Positions 11,352 to 23,631 of a stretch of DNA of 55,433 nucleotides are shown here, piece by piece. The number at the start of each line of letters is the position of its first letter. Positions within the stretch are counted from its first letter, which is position 1. The notes beneath the pieces are model-generated. The model was given only the letters and a program-made list of their open reading frames with translations. It did not search any database and was not told the origin of the DNA. The position numbers and the translations under genes were made by a program. The stretch is from Cyanobium sp. CZS25K (GTDB lineage Bacteria; Cyanobacteriota; Cyanobacteriia; PCC-6307; Cyanobiaceae), in contig JAUCZB010000019.1 in NCBI GenBank assembly GCA_030373325.1, forward strand, positions 1 through 55,433, written 5' to 3'.

Positions 11352-11462
11352 CCCGGCCAGGAGGGCGGGCCACGGATTCCCGATCCGCAGCGGGGCTGCA
11401 CCAGCCTCGGGGCCTCGGCCTGGATCCGCCGGCAGCTGCCCGACTTCTACCGGATCCTGGGG

Positions 11463-11900
11463 ATGCCGTCCCAGACGGAGGAGGTGCGCGATGTGGCCGC
11501 CGCCCGCGACCGGGGCAGCCCGCCCTCGCCCTGCGGCCCCCTTCCCGTTCCGGGCGCTCCGCCGCTCACCCCCGCCTCCCTCGCCACCGCGGCCGCCCGG
11601 CCCGCTCCCTTCGGCGCCACGGCTCCGGGAGCGATCGCCGCGGCCGCGGCCTGCTTCGCCAGCCCGACGCCGGCCGCCTGCCAGGAGGCCCTGGAGCGGG
11701 GCGATGCCCTGGTGGTGGCCGCCCGCCGGGCCGGCCGTGACCGCTGCCTGGGCTACGCCCTCGCGGCCCGCACCATCTGGGCGCTGGGGGCCGATCCCCG
11801 CTTCACGGATCTGCTGATCCGCTTCCCCGATGCGAGCCGCCTGCGCAACGAGGCCCGCATCGCCCTGCGCTATCTGCGCGTCGATTGCCGGGGGCTCTGA
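11463..11900 (+). CDS. unknown protein; possibly the second half of the preceding gene
   Basis: 145 residues from the ATG at 11463. The frame is the same as that of the preceding secreted protein and is open from its TGA onward. The 37 codons between (RIPDPQRGCTSLGASAW, then LPDFYRILG) look coding, so 10980-11900 may once have been one protein of about 306 residues. The later part is a proline/alanine-rich linker followed by a helical domain (AAAACFASPTPAACQEALERGDAL, in part, and CLGYALAARTIWALGADPRF) with paired Cys. No family is recognised. There is no convincing ribosome-binding site before 11463. Confidence 0.45.
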   Translation: MPSQTEEVRDVAAARDRGSPPSPCGPLPVPGAPPLTPASLATAAARPAPFGATAPGAIAAAAACFASPTPAACQEALERGDALVVAARRAGRDRCLGYALAARTIWALGADPRFTDLLIRFPDASRLRNEARIALRYLRVDCRGL

Positions 11901-11950
11901 GGGATGCGATGGTCACTGCACGGGATGTCCATCCGTTGTGCCGAGGTGGT

Positions 11951-12438
11951 GTGAACGAACCGCTCCTGACAGTCCGCCGGGCGACGGACACGGACGTACC
12001 GGTGCTGGCCCGCTTCGGCTTCGCCCTCGGACAGCTGCATGTCGGCTTTGACGGCGACCGCTTCGCCGTGCCTCCGGGAGGCGAGGGCGCCTACGCGTCG
12101 TTCTTCCGAGCGGAGCTTCAGCGTCCGGAGGTCGTGCTGCTGATCGCCGAGGCCGGCCCCCAGCCCGTGGGCTACGCCTTCGTGCGGATGGAGCCGATGA
12201 GCCTGGTGGAGCTGCGCGGTGCCGGTGCCTGGCTGCACGACCTCTACGTGGATCCTGAGGCCAGGAGCGGCGGGATCGGCCGCCGGCTGCTCGAGGCGGC
12301 CAAGGAGGCGGCCCTCGCCCTGGGCTCCAGCAGCCTGATGCTCAGTGCGTCGTCGCAGAATGCCGCCGCCCGGCACCTGTTCGAGCGCGCCGGACTGCGC
12401 CCCACCATGGTGGAGATGCGGATCGAACTGGGGCCCGC

Positions 12439-12442
<4 letters not shown>
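11951..12442 (+). CDS. GNAT-family N-acetyltransferase
   Basis: 163 residues of a GCN5-related acetyltransferase, which moves an acetyl group from acetyl-CoA to an amine. The core reads [18 protein letters not shown] (beta1-alpha1), VGYAFVRME (beta4), [25 protein letters not shown] (beta4-alpha3 with the RSGGIGRR acetyl-CoA pyrophosphate loop, Q/RxxGxG/A) and [20 protein letters not shown] (beta5-alpha4). The substrate cannot be told. I chose the GTG at 11951, preceded by GAGG, because the fold begins directly after it; the frame is open back to 11885. Its last four bases overlap the stop of the converging topoisomerase gene. Confidence 0.85.
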
Positions 12443-14901
<2,459 letters not shown>

Positions 14902-14963
14902 CCGGTCCTGGGGGTCTGCGGATCAGGGCGCTCAGCCTACAGATGGCGCCCGTCGGAACCCGA

Positions 14964-15875
14964 TCAGGAGGCTTCGCCGCCGCCGTCGGCGGCGGTGGCA
15001 TTGGCCTGGGCCCGCTCCACCGCCGCCTTCAGTTCGGGAAGTGCCAGCAGCTGGGCGGTCACCGCCCGCAGCCGGGGCCCCCAGAGCTGTTCCTTCTGGA
15101 AGCTCTCCATCACGTAGTTGGGCTCCTCCGCCAGGGCGGCTTCCGCCAGCTTCAGGGCCTGCGCCCGGTCCGCCGGCCCGCGCTCGAACAGGGCGGCCGC
15201 CAGGGCCAGGGAGGTCTCGGCGATGTCCGGTTTGATCTTCAGCACCCGTTGCCAGCGGCCGATCGCGTCATTGGTGCGGCCGCTCTCGAACAGCACCAGT
15301 CCCTGGTTGTTGATCGCTTCCCAGAAGTCCTTGCGCAGCCCCGAGGCCTTCTCGAACGACCCCAGGGCCGCGTCGTTGTTGCCCAGCAGGATCTGGGCAT
15401 TGCCGAGATCGAAGTAGGCGCCGGCGTTCTTGCCATCCAGTTCCAGTCCCTTGCGCAGCAGGCCGATGGCGTCCTGCGGCTTGCCGTTGCGCAGGGCCAG
15501 GGAACCTTCGGCGAACCAGATGCCGGCGTTGTTCGGATCCAGCTCCTTGGCCCGGGCCAGGGCCAGCACGGCCTTGTCGGTCTGGTTGCTGCGCAGTTCC
15601 GCTTCCGCCAGCAGCACCCAGCCGCGGGGGTCCTCCGGCAGCAGCCGCACGGTCAGCTCCGCCAGCCGAGCGGCATCTTCCGCCTGGCCGAGGCGCAGCA
15701 GCCGGGCCGCCGCCTGGGCGATGCCCAGCCCCGCCCCCTCCAGCTCCTTCTCCTGGGGCAGGTACACGAACGGCACCAGGGCCCTGGCCGGCAGGGCATA
15801 CACTACCAGGGGGGTGGCCGTCAGGGGCATGGCCAGGCAGAGGGAGGAAAACAGTCGCCAGAACCGCCGGCCCAC
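14964..15875 (-). CDS. exported TPR-repeat protein
   Basis: 303 residues from a GTG. A signal peptide-like N-terminus (RRFWRLFSSLCLAMPLTATPLVVYALPARA) is followed by about six tetratricopeptide repeats between residues 50 and 270. Typical helix pairs are AARLAELTVRLLPEDPRGWVLL, split over two lines of pattern, AVLALARAKELDPNNAGIWF and AIGLLRKGLELDGKNAGAYFDLG. TPRs are protein-interaction scaffolds; the position of the protein (periplasm or thylakoid lumen) is inferred from the signal. It lies 62 bp upstream of the gyrase gene on the same strand and 24 bp downstream of queG, so the three probably form one transcription unit. Confidence 0.85.
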   Translation of the reverse strand: MGRRFWRLFSSLCLAMPLTATPLVVYALPARALVPFVYLPQEKELEGAGLGIAQAAARLLRLGQAEDAARLAELTVRLLPEDPRGWVLLAEAELRSNQTDKAVLALARAKELDPNNAGIWFAEGSLALRNGKPQDAIGLLRKGLELDGKNAGAYFDLGNAQILLGNNDAALGSFEKASGLRKDFWEAINNQGLVLFESGRTNDAIGRWQRVLKIKPDIAETSLALAAALFERGPADRAQALKLAEAALAEEPNYVMESFQKEQLWGPRLRAVTAQLLALPELKAAVERAQANATAADGGGEAS

Positions 15876-15899
15876 GGAAGCATCCCGAATCGCACCAGC

Positions 15900-16892
15900 C
15901 TAGGGAGCCGTCTCCCGTTGTCCCCAACCCCCCGCCAGCGCGGCCCTGATATTCCGCCGCCACATCCAGGGACGGATCCGCCGCAGGGCCGACGCCCGCA
16001 GCCGTTCGTCCCAGTCCCCATCACTCCAGGCCAGGGCCTCCTCGCCGCGCAGATCCAGCAGCCAGGGGCGGGGCTGGGTGTCCGCCTCGGTGGCGACAGG
16101 CAGGGGCTGGTGGTTCCAGGGGCAGACCTCCTGGCAGATGTCGCAGCCGGCCACCCAGCCCTCCAGCCGCTCGCGGATCGGCGCCGGCAGCGCCTCGTCG
16201 CGGTTCTCGATCGTGTGATAAGAGATGCACCGGCGGGCATCCACCACGAAGGGCTCAGTGATGGCTCCGGTGGGGCAGGCGTTGATGCAGGCCGTGCAGG
16301 CGCCGCACAGCGGTTCGGCCGGCTGGTCGGAGGGCAGGCTCAGGCTGGTGAGCAGGTGGCCCAGCAGCATCCAGGAGCCCCGGCGGCGATGGATCAGGTT
16401 GCCGTTCTTGCCGATCCAGCCCAGGCCGGCCTCCTCCGCCCAGGCCTTGTCGAGCAGGGGGGAACTGTCGACGCAGGCCCGCCAGGTGGTGCCCGGCGCG
16501 GCCTGCTCCAGCCAGCGTCCCAGCTGGCGCAGGCGGCCGTCGATCACCCGGTGGTAGTCCCGTCCCCAGCCGTAGCGGGCCACCCGCAGGCTGCCCGGCG
16601 CGCTCCGCTGGGCCACGTGGTAGTTCCAGCCCACCGCCAGCACCGACCGGACCCCTGGCAGCAGCGCCTCGATCCGTTGGCGGCGGGGGTCGCTCATCCA
16701 GCCCATCCCCCCCTGATGGCCCGCCGCCAGCCAGCGCTCCAGGGCGGCGGTCCGCAGCGGCAGCCGGGAGCCTCCCGGCACTTTCGCCAGACCCACCGGG
16801 CCGAAACCCAGGCCTTCGGCGCGGGCGCGCAGCGCCGCCGCCAGGTCGGAGTGGGAGGAGGGGGCGTTCAAGGGCTGCCGGTAGAGTCCCAC
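15900..16892 (-). CDS. queG: epoxyqueuosine reductase
   Basis: 330 residues, starting with a GTG. QueG reduces epoxyqueuosine to queuosine at tRNA position 34, using cobalamin and two [4Fe-4S] clusters. The cluster ligands are plain: CGACTACINACPTGAI and GCDICQEVCPWN (eight Cys). The N-terminal cobalamin-binding part carries GWNYH and RYGWGRDYHRVIDGRL, and WIGKNGNLIHRRRGSW is the conserved substrate-side segment. Its start lies only 18 bp from the divergent GTG of the HpsJ-like gene. The first gene of a queG-TPR-gyrA unit. Confidence 0.92.
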   Translation of the reverse strand: MGLYRQPLNAPSSHSDLAAALRARAEGLGFGPVGLAKVPGGSRLPLRTAALERWLAAGHQGGMGWMSDPRRQRIEALLPGVRSVLAVGWNYHVAQRSAPGSLRVARYGWGRDYHRVIDGRLRQLGRWLEQAAPGTTWRACVDSSPLLDKAWAEEAGLGWIGKNGNLIHRRRGSWMLLGHLLTSLSLPSDQPAEPLCGACTACINACPTGAITEPFVVDARRCISYHTIENRDEALPAPIRERLEGWVAGCDICQEVCPWNHQPLPVATEADTQPRPWLLDLRGEEALAWSDGDWDERLRASALRRIRPWMWRRNIRAALAGGWGQRETAP

Positions 16893-16910
16893 GAATCTGA
16901 TCCCCTGTGT

Positions 16911-17561
16911 GTGGCTGCCGTTTCCTCCTCCCGATTCAGCCCCTTGCTGCGCTGGATGGGCCTCACCCTGGTGGTGCTTCTCGTTCTGCAGCTGGTCGCC
17001 GTCCTCACCCTCTGGGACTGGCAGGAGGAGGCCTTTCGCCAGCTGGTGGTGGAGCGACTGATCAGCCAGGCCCCGATGGGTCTGATCGGACTGCTGCTCA
17101 TGTACCTCTCCTCCCGCCTGGAAGACCAGTCCGAGGGGCGCACGCCGGTGCTCTGGACGGTCTGCATCATCAGTGGTCTGCTGGCTGTCCTGCTGACCGC
17201 CTCCCTGCCGATCAGCTTCGGCGGTGACCAGCAGATGCAGCAGCAGACCGACCAGCAGCTCGCCGCCAAGCGGGGACAGCTCGAGATGGCCCGCCAGCAG
17301 AGCAAGGATCCTGCCCTGCTGCAGCAGCTCATCAAGCAGGCGGAAGCCACCGGCCAGGTGCCCCCCGGCGCCACCCAGGAGCAGAAGATCCAGTCCGCCA
17401 GGGCGTTCATCGATCGCCAGCTCGACCAGCTCGAAACCCAGTACAAGCAGACCGAGCAGACCAGCAAGGTCACCCTCAGCCAGCGCCGCTACGGCGGATC
17501 CCTCGGTGCGGTGGTGCTGATCATCGCCTTCACGATCCTTTGCCTCGGCAGTGTCCTGTAA
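16911..17561 (+). CDS. HpsJ-like membrane protein
   Basis: 216 residues. GTG at 16911 gives MAAVSSSRFSPLLRWMG, then a transmembrane helix (LTLVVLLVLQLVAVLTLW), two further helices around MGLIGLLLMYLSS and LWTVCIISGLLAVLL, a long Gln/Lys-rich coiled-coil loop (DQQMQQQTDQQLAAKRGQ onward, residues about 105-185) and a last helix GAVVLIIAFTILCLG. This layout matches the HpsJ-like proteins annotated across cyanobacteria; HpsJ was named from the hormogonium polysaccharide locus of filamentous species, but its role in unicellular ones is not known. An in-frame extension upstream exists but is only antisense to queG. Confidence 0.75.
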   Translation: MAAVSSSRFSPLLRWMGLTLVVLLVLQLVAVLTLWDWQEEAFRQLVVERLISQAPMGLIGLLLMYLSSRLEDQSEGRTPVLWTVCIISGLLAVLLTASLPISFGGDQQMQQQTDQQLAAKRGQLEMARQQSKDPALLQQLIKQAEATGQVPPGATQEQKIQSARAFIDRQLDQLETQYKQTEQTSKVTLSQRRYGGSLGAVVLIIAFTILCLGSVL

Positions 17562-17612
17562 GGACCCTGTGGATCGTTACCGTTAGGGTTTCGACCCTCC
17601 GGACCCCGTCCA

Positions 17613-18344
17613 TTGGTCCCATCCAGTAGTCCCAGTTCCGATCAGCCCCTGGGTGACCGGCTGCAGCAGGATCTCAAGAATGATCTGATCGCCGGTCTGC
17701 TGGTGGTCATCCCGCTGGCCACCACGATCTGGCTCGCCACCACGGTGAGCCGCTTCGTGCTGGCTTTCCTCACTTCGATCCCCAAGCAGTTCAACCCGTT
17801 CAACACCCTCAACCCCCTCCTCCAGGATCTGATCAACCTGGGCGTGGGGCTGTTGGTGCCCCTCCTCGGCATCCTGTTGATCGGTCTGATGGCCCGCAAC
17901 ATCGTCGGCCGCTGGCTGCTGGAGTTCGGTGAGGGCACCCTGCTGCGCATCCCCCTGGCGGGCTCCGTCTACAAAACCCTCAAGCAGCTGCTGGAAACCT
18001 TCCTCCAGGGCAACTCCTCCCGTTTCCGCCGGGTGGTGCTCGTGGAGTATCCCCGCGAGGGGCTCTATGCGGTCGGTTTCGTCACCGGGGCTCTGGGCAC
18101 CGCCATCCAGGCCGATTTCGGCGAGACGATGCTCAGTGTCTTCATCCCCACCGCCCCCAACCCCACCACCGGTTGGTACGCCGTGGTGCCGGAGCGTCTG
18201 GTGAAGGACCTGGAGCTGAGCGTCGAGGATGCCTTCCGCACGATCATCTCCGCCGGCATCGTCAGCCCCGACGAACGGGAACCCACCTCCAACCGCAGCT
18301 TCGCCAGTCTCCTGGCCCAGCTGCGGGCTCCCCAACCCTCCTGA
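17613..18344 (+). CDS. DUF502 membrane protein
   Basis: 243 residues, TTG start at 17613. Two transmembrane helices (LIAGLLVVIPLATTIWLAT and LGVGLLVPLLGILLIGLMA) flank a short loop with NPFNTLNPLLQDLI. A conserved soluble domain follows: IPLAGSVYKTLKQLLETF, FRRVVLVEYPREGLYAVGFVTG and SVFIPTAPNPTTGWYAVVP. The DUF502 family is widespread in cyanobacteria and plants; the plant members (LIKE COV) are linked to membrane trafficking, but the bacterial function is unknown. The stop overlaps the nusB start by one base (TGATG), so the two are translationally coupled. Confidence 0.9.
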   Translation: MVPSSSPSSDQPLGDRLQQDLKNDLIAGLLVVIPLATTIWLATTVSRFVLAFLTSIPKQFNPFNTLNPLLQDLINLGVGLLVPLLGILLIGLMARNIVGRWLLEFGEGTLLRIPLAGSVYKTLKQLLETFLQGNSSRFRRVVLVEYPREGLYAVGFVTGALGTAIQADFGETMLSVFIPTAPNPTTGWYAVVPERLVKDLELSVEDAFRTIISAGIVSPDEREPTSNRSFASLLAQLRAPQPS

Positions 18345-18970
18345 TGCAGAGTCGTACCCTTGCCCGTGAACTGGCCCTGCTGATGCTGGGTCAGGTCAGT
18401 GATCGCGGCAGCGGGGCCGAAGCCCCGACCGGCCCCTTCGACGTGCTGCTGCAGCAGGCTGTCACCAGCCTCAGCCAGCACGTGCGGGAGGCCCTCGACC
18501 GTTCCGCCGAGGATCTGCAGCAGGCCCAGCAGCGGCTGCTGGACAGCGAGCTGCAGGATCAGGGCGAGAAACAGCTGCCCACGGTGCGGCGCCACCTGCA
18601 GGAGGGCCTGACCCATGCCGAGCAGGCCCTCAACCGCCTTTCGGCCAGCCTGGAGCTGCCGCGCCTGCTGCTGCTGGCCGATCAGGAAGCCGTGCGCAGC
18701 GATGCCGTCGCCCGCACCCGGGCGGTGCTGCGCGACCGGGAGGCCCTCGACGGCCGCCTCGATGCGGTGATGGAGGGCTGGCGCCTCACCCGCCTGCCCC
18801 GGGTCGACCGGGACATCCTGCGGCTGGCGGTGGTGGATCTCGAGGATTTCGCCACGCCCCCCGCCGTGGCCTGCAACGAGGCCGTGGAACTGGCCAACCG
18901 CTACAGCGACGAGCAGGGGCGACGCATGATCAACGGTGTGCTGCGGCGCTTCACCGCCGCCCGGGTCTAG
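18344..18970 (+). CDS. nusB: transcription antitermination factor NusB
   Basis: 208 residues. NusB binds boxA RNA with NusE (ribosomal protein S10) in rRNA antitermination. The family's N-terminal RTLARELALLMLGQV and the C-terminal RVDRDILRLAVVDLEDF, AVACNEAVELANRYSDEQGRRMINGVLRRF (in parts) are clear. The cyanobacterial form carries an insertion of about 70 residues between these halves, rich in Gln and Leu, which makes it longer than the 140-residue E. coli protein. ATG at 18344 overlaps the DUF502 stop. ftsY starts 11 bp after its end. Confidence 0.92.
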   Translation: MQSRTLARELALLMLGQVSDRGSGAEAPTGPFDVLLQQAVTSLSQHVREALDRSAEDLQQAQQRLLDSELQDQGEKQLPTVRRHLQEGLTHAEQALNRLSASLELPRLLLLADQEAVRSDAVARTRAVLRDREALDGRLDAVMEGWRLTRLPRVDRDILRLAVVDLEDFATPPAVACNEAVELANRYSDEQGRRMINGVLRRFTAARV

Positions 18971-18981
18971 GCAGGAACGCG

Positions 18982-20580
18982 ATGGTCTTTGATTGGTTCA
19001 AACGGACGCTGGCCCAGCCCGCCCCGGAGCCGGCTCCCGAAGCGGAGCCCGAGGCGGAGTCCAAGGCGGATGTCGAGCCCGCCGCCGAGTCCGCCCAGGA
19101 GGCAGTTGAAGAGGCTGGTGAGGAGGCTGTCGAGGTCGCTGCCCCGGCCGCAGCGCAACCCTCGCCGGCGTCATCGCCCGCAACGACGGAGGCCTCTGGC
19201 GCCCCGGCCGGCTCCGGCGTCGATGAGGACGCGCTGGCGTGGGCGCGCCAGGCCTATGCCCGGCTCAAGGCTCAGCAGGAGGCGGCCAGCCCCGCCGCTG
19301 CCCCCGAGCCTGAGCCCGAAAGCTCTGCGGCAGCCCCCGATCCCGCACCCGCCCCGCCACCGGCCGCGCCCGAACCGGCGCCCCCGCTGGCGGCCGCCCC
19401 CCCCGTCCCCCCGCCCGCGGCGACGGGACTCTCCCTGCTGGAGCAGGCCGCGGCCCAGCGCCAGCAGCGCCTCCAGGAGATCACCTCCCCCTCCGAGCCC
19501 GAGCCCCGGCCGGAGGCCGCCATGGCCTCCCCCGAAGCCGGCGCCGGCGATGCCGCTGACCCCAGCCTGGGGGCCTTCGATGCCACCTTCACCTGGTCGG
19601 CGGAGGTGCTGGCGGCCCAGGGGCGGCGCGTCGAGGAGGTGTCCCTCGAGGAGATCGACTGGCTGGGCCGGCTGCGGCGCGGCCTTGAGAAAACCCGCAA
19701 GGGTTTCGTCACCCAGCTGCTGGAGAACCTCGGCGACGATCCCCTCACCCCGGCGGTGCTCGACGATCTGGAGTCCACCCTGCTGCGGGCCGATGTGGGG
19801 GTGAAGGCCACCGATCAGGTGCTCGAAGCCCTGCGCCGCCGCCTCAACGAGGAGGTGGTCGACCCGGCCGAAGGCCTCCGTTTCCTCAAGGAGCAGCTGC
19901 GCGGTCTGCTGGAGGAGCCGATCCGCGCCGGCGGCACCGCCCTGCTGGCCCCCCAGCGGGAGCGGCTCAATGTCTGGTTGCTGGTCGGGGTGAACGGGGT
20001 CGGCAAGACCACCACCCTCGGCAAGCTGGCCAACCTGGCGGTGCGCAGCGGTTACAGCTGTCTGATCGCCGCCGCCGACACCTTCCGGGCCGCGGCGGTG
20101 CAGCAGGTGAGCGTCTGGGGCGAGCGCAGCGGCGTGGCCGTGGTCGCCAATCCCAGTGCCAATGCCGACCCGGCGGCCGTCGTCTACGACGCCATCGGCG
20201 CCGCCCGTTCCAAGGGCACCGAACTGGTCCTGGTGGACACGGCCGGCCGGCTCCAGACCAAGCACAATCTGATGGAGGAGCTGGGCAAGGTGCGGCGCAC
20301 CATCACCAAGCTGGCGCCGGAGGCGGTGGTGGAGTCGCTGCTGGTGCTCGATGCCAGCCAGGGTCAGAACGGCCTGCGCCAGGCGATGGCCTTCGCCAGT
20401 GCCGCCGGCCTCACCGGGGTGGTGCTCACCAAGCTGGACGGCAGCGCCCGCGGCGGCGTCGCCCTGGCGGTGGCGTCGGAGGCGGGGCTACCCATCCGCT
20501 TCATCGGCGCCGGCGAAGGCATCCGCGACCTGCGTCCCTTCAACAGCTTCGAGTTCGTCGAGGCCCTTCTGGCCTGCTGA
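18982..20580 (+). CDS. ftsY: signal recognition particle receptor FtsY
   Basis: 532 residues. An N-terminal acidic, Ala/Pro/Glu-rich low-complexity region (about residues 12-190) is the A domain that associates with membranes. The NG GTPase domain follows: helical bundle with GLEKTRKGFVTQLLENLG, G1 GVNGVGKTTTLGKLA, AADTFRAAAVQQ, G3 VLVDTAGRLQTKHNLMEEL, G4 TKLDGSARGG and the closing GEGIRDLRPFNSFEFVEALL. FtsY receives SRP-bound ribosomes for insertion into the plasma and thylakoid membranes. It lies in the DUF502-nusB-ftsY run. The proline/alanine blocks create long open frames in the other readings, which are shadows. Confidence 0.95.
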   Translation: MVFDWFKRTLAQPAPEPAPEAEPEAESKADVEPAAESAQEAVEEAGEEAVEVAAPAAAQPSPASSPATTEASGAPAGSGVDEDALAWARQAYARLKAQQEAASPAAAPEPEPESSAAAPDPAPAPPPAAPEPAPPLAAAPPVPPPAATGLSLLEQAAAQRQQRLQEITSPSEPEPRPEAAMASPEAGAGDAADPSLGAFDATFTWSAEVLAAQGRRVEEVSLEEIDWLGRLRRGLEKTRKGFVTQLLENLGDDPLTPAVLDDLESTLLRADVGVKATDQVLEALRRRLNEEVVDPAEGLRFLKEQLRGLLEEPIRAGGTALLAPQRERLNVWLLVGVNGVGKTTTLGKLANLAVRSGYSCLIAAADTFRAAAVQQVSVWGERSGVAVVANPSANADPAAVVYDAIGAARSKGTELVLVDTAGRLQTKHNLMEELGKVRRTITKLAPEAVVESLLVLDASQGQNGLRQAMAFASAAGLTGVVLTKLDGSARGGVALAVASEAGLPIRFIGAGEGIRDLRPFNSFEFVEALLAC

Positions 20581-20665
20581 TGCCCGGCAAGCTCCTGTTC
20601 CCTGCCGCCACGAACCTGTCAGACCGTCAGGCGTTGCTACCTTGCGTGTCCTTTGCGGCCGCTCG

Positions 20666-22075
20666 GTGAGCAGCCAGCCGCCTCCGCAGCCCCACTCCAC
20701 CTCGACGGCCTCCCCCCCTCCCGACCAGGGTCTGTCCGTTACGGCTTCGCTGCGTCAGCTGCTCGACAGCCTCGGCCGCGAACAGCGCCGCAACCAGGAG
20801 CTGCTGGCGTCCCTGTCGTTTGCCCTGCGCAGCTACACCAATCTCAAGCGCTTCCTCGAGCTGGTGCCGCTGGTGGCCTCGCGCCTGGTGGAGGGGGAGG
20901 GCAGCCTGCTGGTGGTGTTCCATGCCGATGGCCGGCTCTGGCGCGAACAGCTCCAGGCCACCCCCGGCGAGCGGAGCGCCGAGGTGCTGCGCCAGCTGGC
21001 GGCCCTGCCCGATCGGCAGCTCCAGAACCAGGAGGGAGACGCGGCGGTTGCGGTGCTGCTCGACCCCCTGATCCAGCGCCTGCTCGGCGCCCACCAGGTG
21101 TTCGCCACCTCCGTGGTGGCCCGCAGCCGCCAGCGGGGCCGGCTCTACGTGTTCAGCGACCGACGCGGCTACAGCTGGAGCGACGTGCGCCGCCGCCACC
21201 TGCAGCTGGTGGCCGACCTCACCGGTGTGGCCCTGGAGAACGAGGTGCTGCAGCAGGACCGGCGCCGCCATGAGCGGCTCGACCGCCAGCTGAGCATCGG
21301 TGCCGAGGTTCAGTCCCAGCTCCTGCCCGACCACTGCCCGGTGATCGACGGCGTCGAGCTGGCGGCCCTCTGCCGCCCGGCCTTTCAGGTGGGCGGCGAC
21401 TACTACGACTTCATCCCCACCCAGCCCCAGCTCAGCGGCCACCGGCGCGAGCAGGCCCCCTGGGCGCTGGTGATGGGGGATGTGATGGGCAAGGGGGTGC
21501 CGGCCGGCCTGCTGATGACCCTGCTGCGGGGCATGCTGCGGGCCGAGGTGCTCAGCGGACTGCCGCCCGACCGCATCCTCCATGACCTCAACCAGCTGGC
21601 CCAGGAGGACCTGGCCCACTCGCACCGCTTCGTCACCCTCTTCTATTCCGACTACGACCCCCGCACCCGCCTGCTGCGCTACGCCAACGCGGCCCACAAT
21701 CCACCCCTGGTCTGGCGACGCCAGGCCGGCCGGGTTGAGCGGCTCGACACCCCCGGCCTGCTGATCGGTCTGCAGAGCGAGGCGGAGTACGGCTGCGGTG
21801 AGCTGCAGCTGGAGCCCGGCGACGTGATCCTGTACTACACCGATGGCGTGACCGAAGCCAGTGGTTTCAGTGGCGAGCGCTTCGATGAAGAGCGGCTGAT
21901 GAAGGTCTTCCACGGTGCCTGCCGGGCGGTGCAGGAGGCCCAGGCGATCCTGGATCGGCTGTTCGAGCGCCTCGACCGTTTCGTCGGCAGCGACCGCCGC
22001 CTCGAGGACGATGCCTCGATGGTGGTGCTGAAGGTGAAGGACGGGGTGGTGCTGCCCAGCCTGCCGCCCACCTGA
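20666..22075 (+). CDS. RsbU-like PP2C-type serine phosphatase with a sensory N-terminus
   Basis: 469 residues from the GTG at 20666. The first 45 residues are a Pro/Ser-rich tail and a helix. Residues about 50-205 form a GAF-like domain (RSYTNLKRFLELVPLVASRLVEG, in part; QLVADLTGVALENEVLQQDRR at its end). A coiled linker leads to a PP2C/SpoIIE domain of about 240 residues. Metal-binding acids are visible in QVGGDYYDF, VMGDVMGKGVPAG, YYTDGVTEASG and LEDDASMVVLK. Proteins of this kind dephosphorylate anti-sigma-factor antagonists; no partner kinase or STAS protein is present nearby. The frame is open well upstream but overlaps ftsY there. Confidence 0.85.
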   Translation: MSSQPPPQPHSTSTASPPPDQGLSVTASLRQLLDSLGREQRRNQELLASLSFALRSYTNLKRFLELVPLVASRLVEGEGSLLVVFHADGRLWREQLQATPGERSAEVLRQLAALPDRQLQNQEGDAAVAVLLDPLIQRLLGAHQVFATSVVARSRQRGRLYVFSDRRGYSWSDVRRRHLQLVADLTGVALENEVLQQDRRRHERLDRQLSIGAEVQSQLLPDHCPVIDGVELAALCRPAFQVGGDYYDFIPTQPQLSGHRREQAPWALVMGDVMGKGVPAGLLMTLLRGMLRAEVLSGLPPDRILHDLNQLAQEDLAHSHRFVTLFYSDYDPRTRLLRYANAAHNPPLVWRRQAGRVERLDTPGLLIGLQSEAEYGCGELQLEPGDVILYYTDGVTEASGFSGERFDEERLMKVFHGACRAVQEAQAILDRLFERLDRFVGSDRRLEDDASMVVLKVKDGVVLPSLPPT

Positions 22076-22113
22076 GACGAATGGCAAGCTGAGGGGCTGC
22101 CCGGGACCCCGTG

Positions 22114-23514
<1,401 letters not shown>

Positions 23515-23572
23515 CGCGCCGCCGCATCGGCCGTTCGATGGCGCAGGACGGCGTTGGAATCGCGCATCTCCG

Positions 23573-23578
23573 TCTAAT
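23573..23578 (+). promoter_or_regulatory. possible -10 box of the RNA-binding protein gene
   Basis: TCTAAT in an otherwise GC-rich spacer, about 54 bases before the GTG start of the downstream gene. No good -35 box is seen at 17 bases. Proposed from composition and position only. Confidence 0.25.
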
Positions 23579-23631
23579 CTTGGCGGGTCTCAGGCGCCCT
23601 TCGCGCCCCATCGGTTCCCCCTCATCGGTCA

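Noticed and set aside
14943..16910. Long plus-strand extension upstream of the HpsJ-like gene
   Set aside because: It is antisense to the TPR and queG genes and has no protein-like pattern before the GTG at 16911.
19020..19500. GC-rich low-complexity block in the N-terminal part of ftsY considered as a repeat element
   Set aside because: It is coding for the acidic Pro/Ala/Glu A domain, normal for FtsY.
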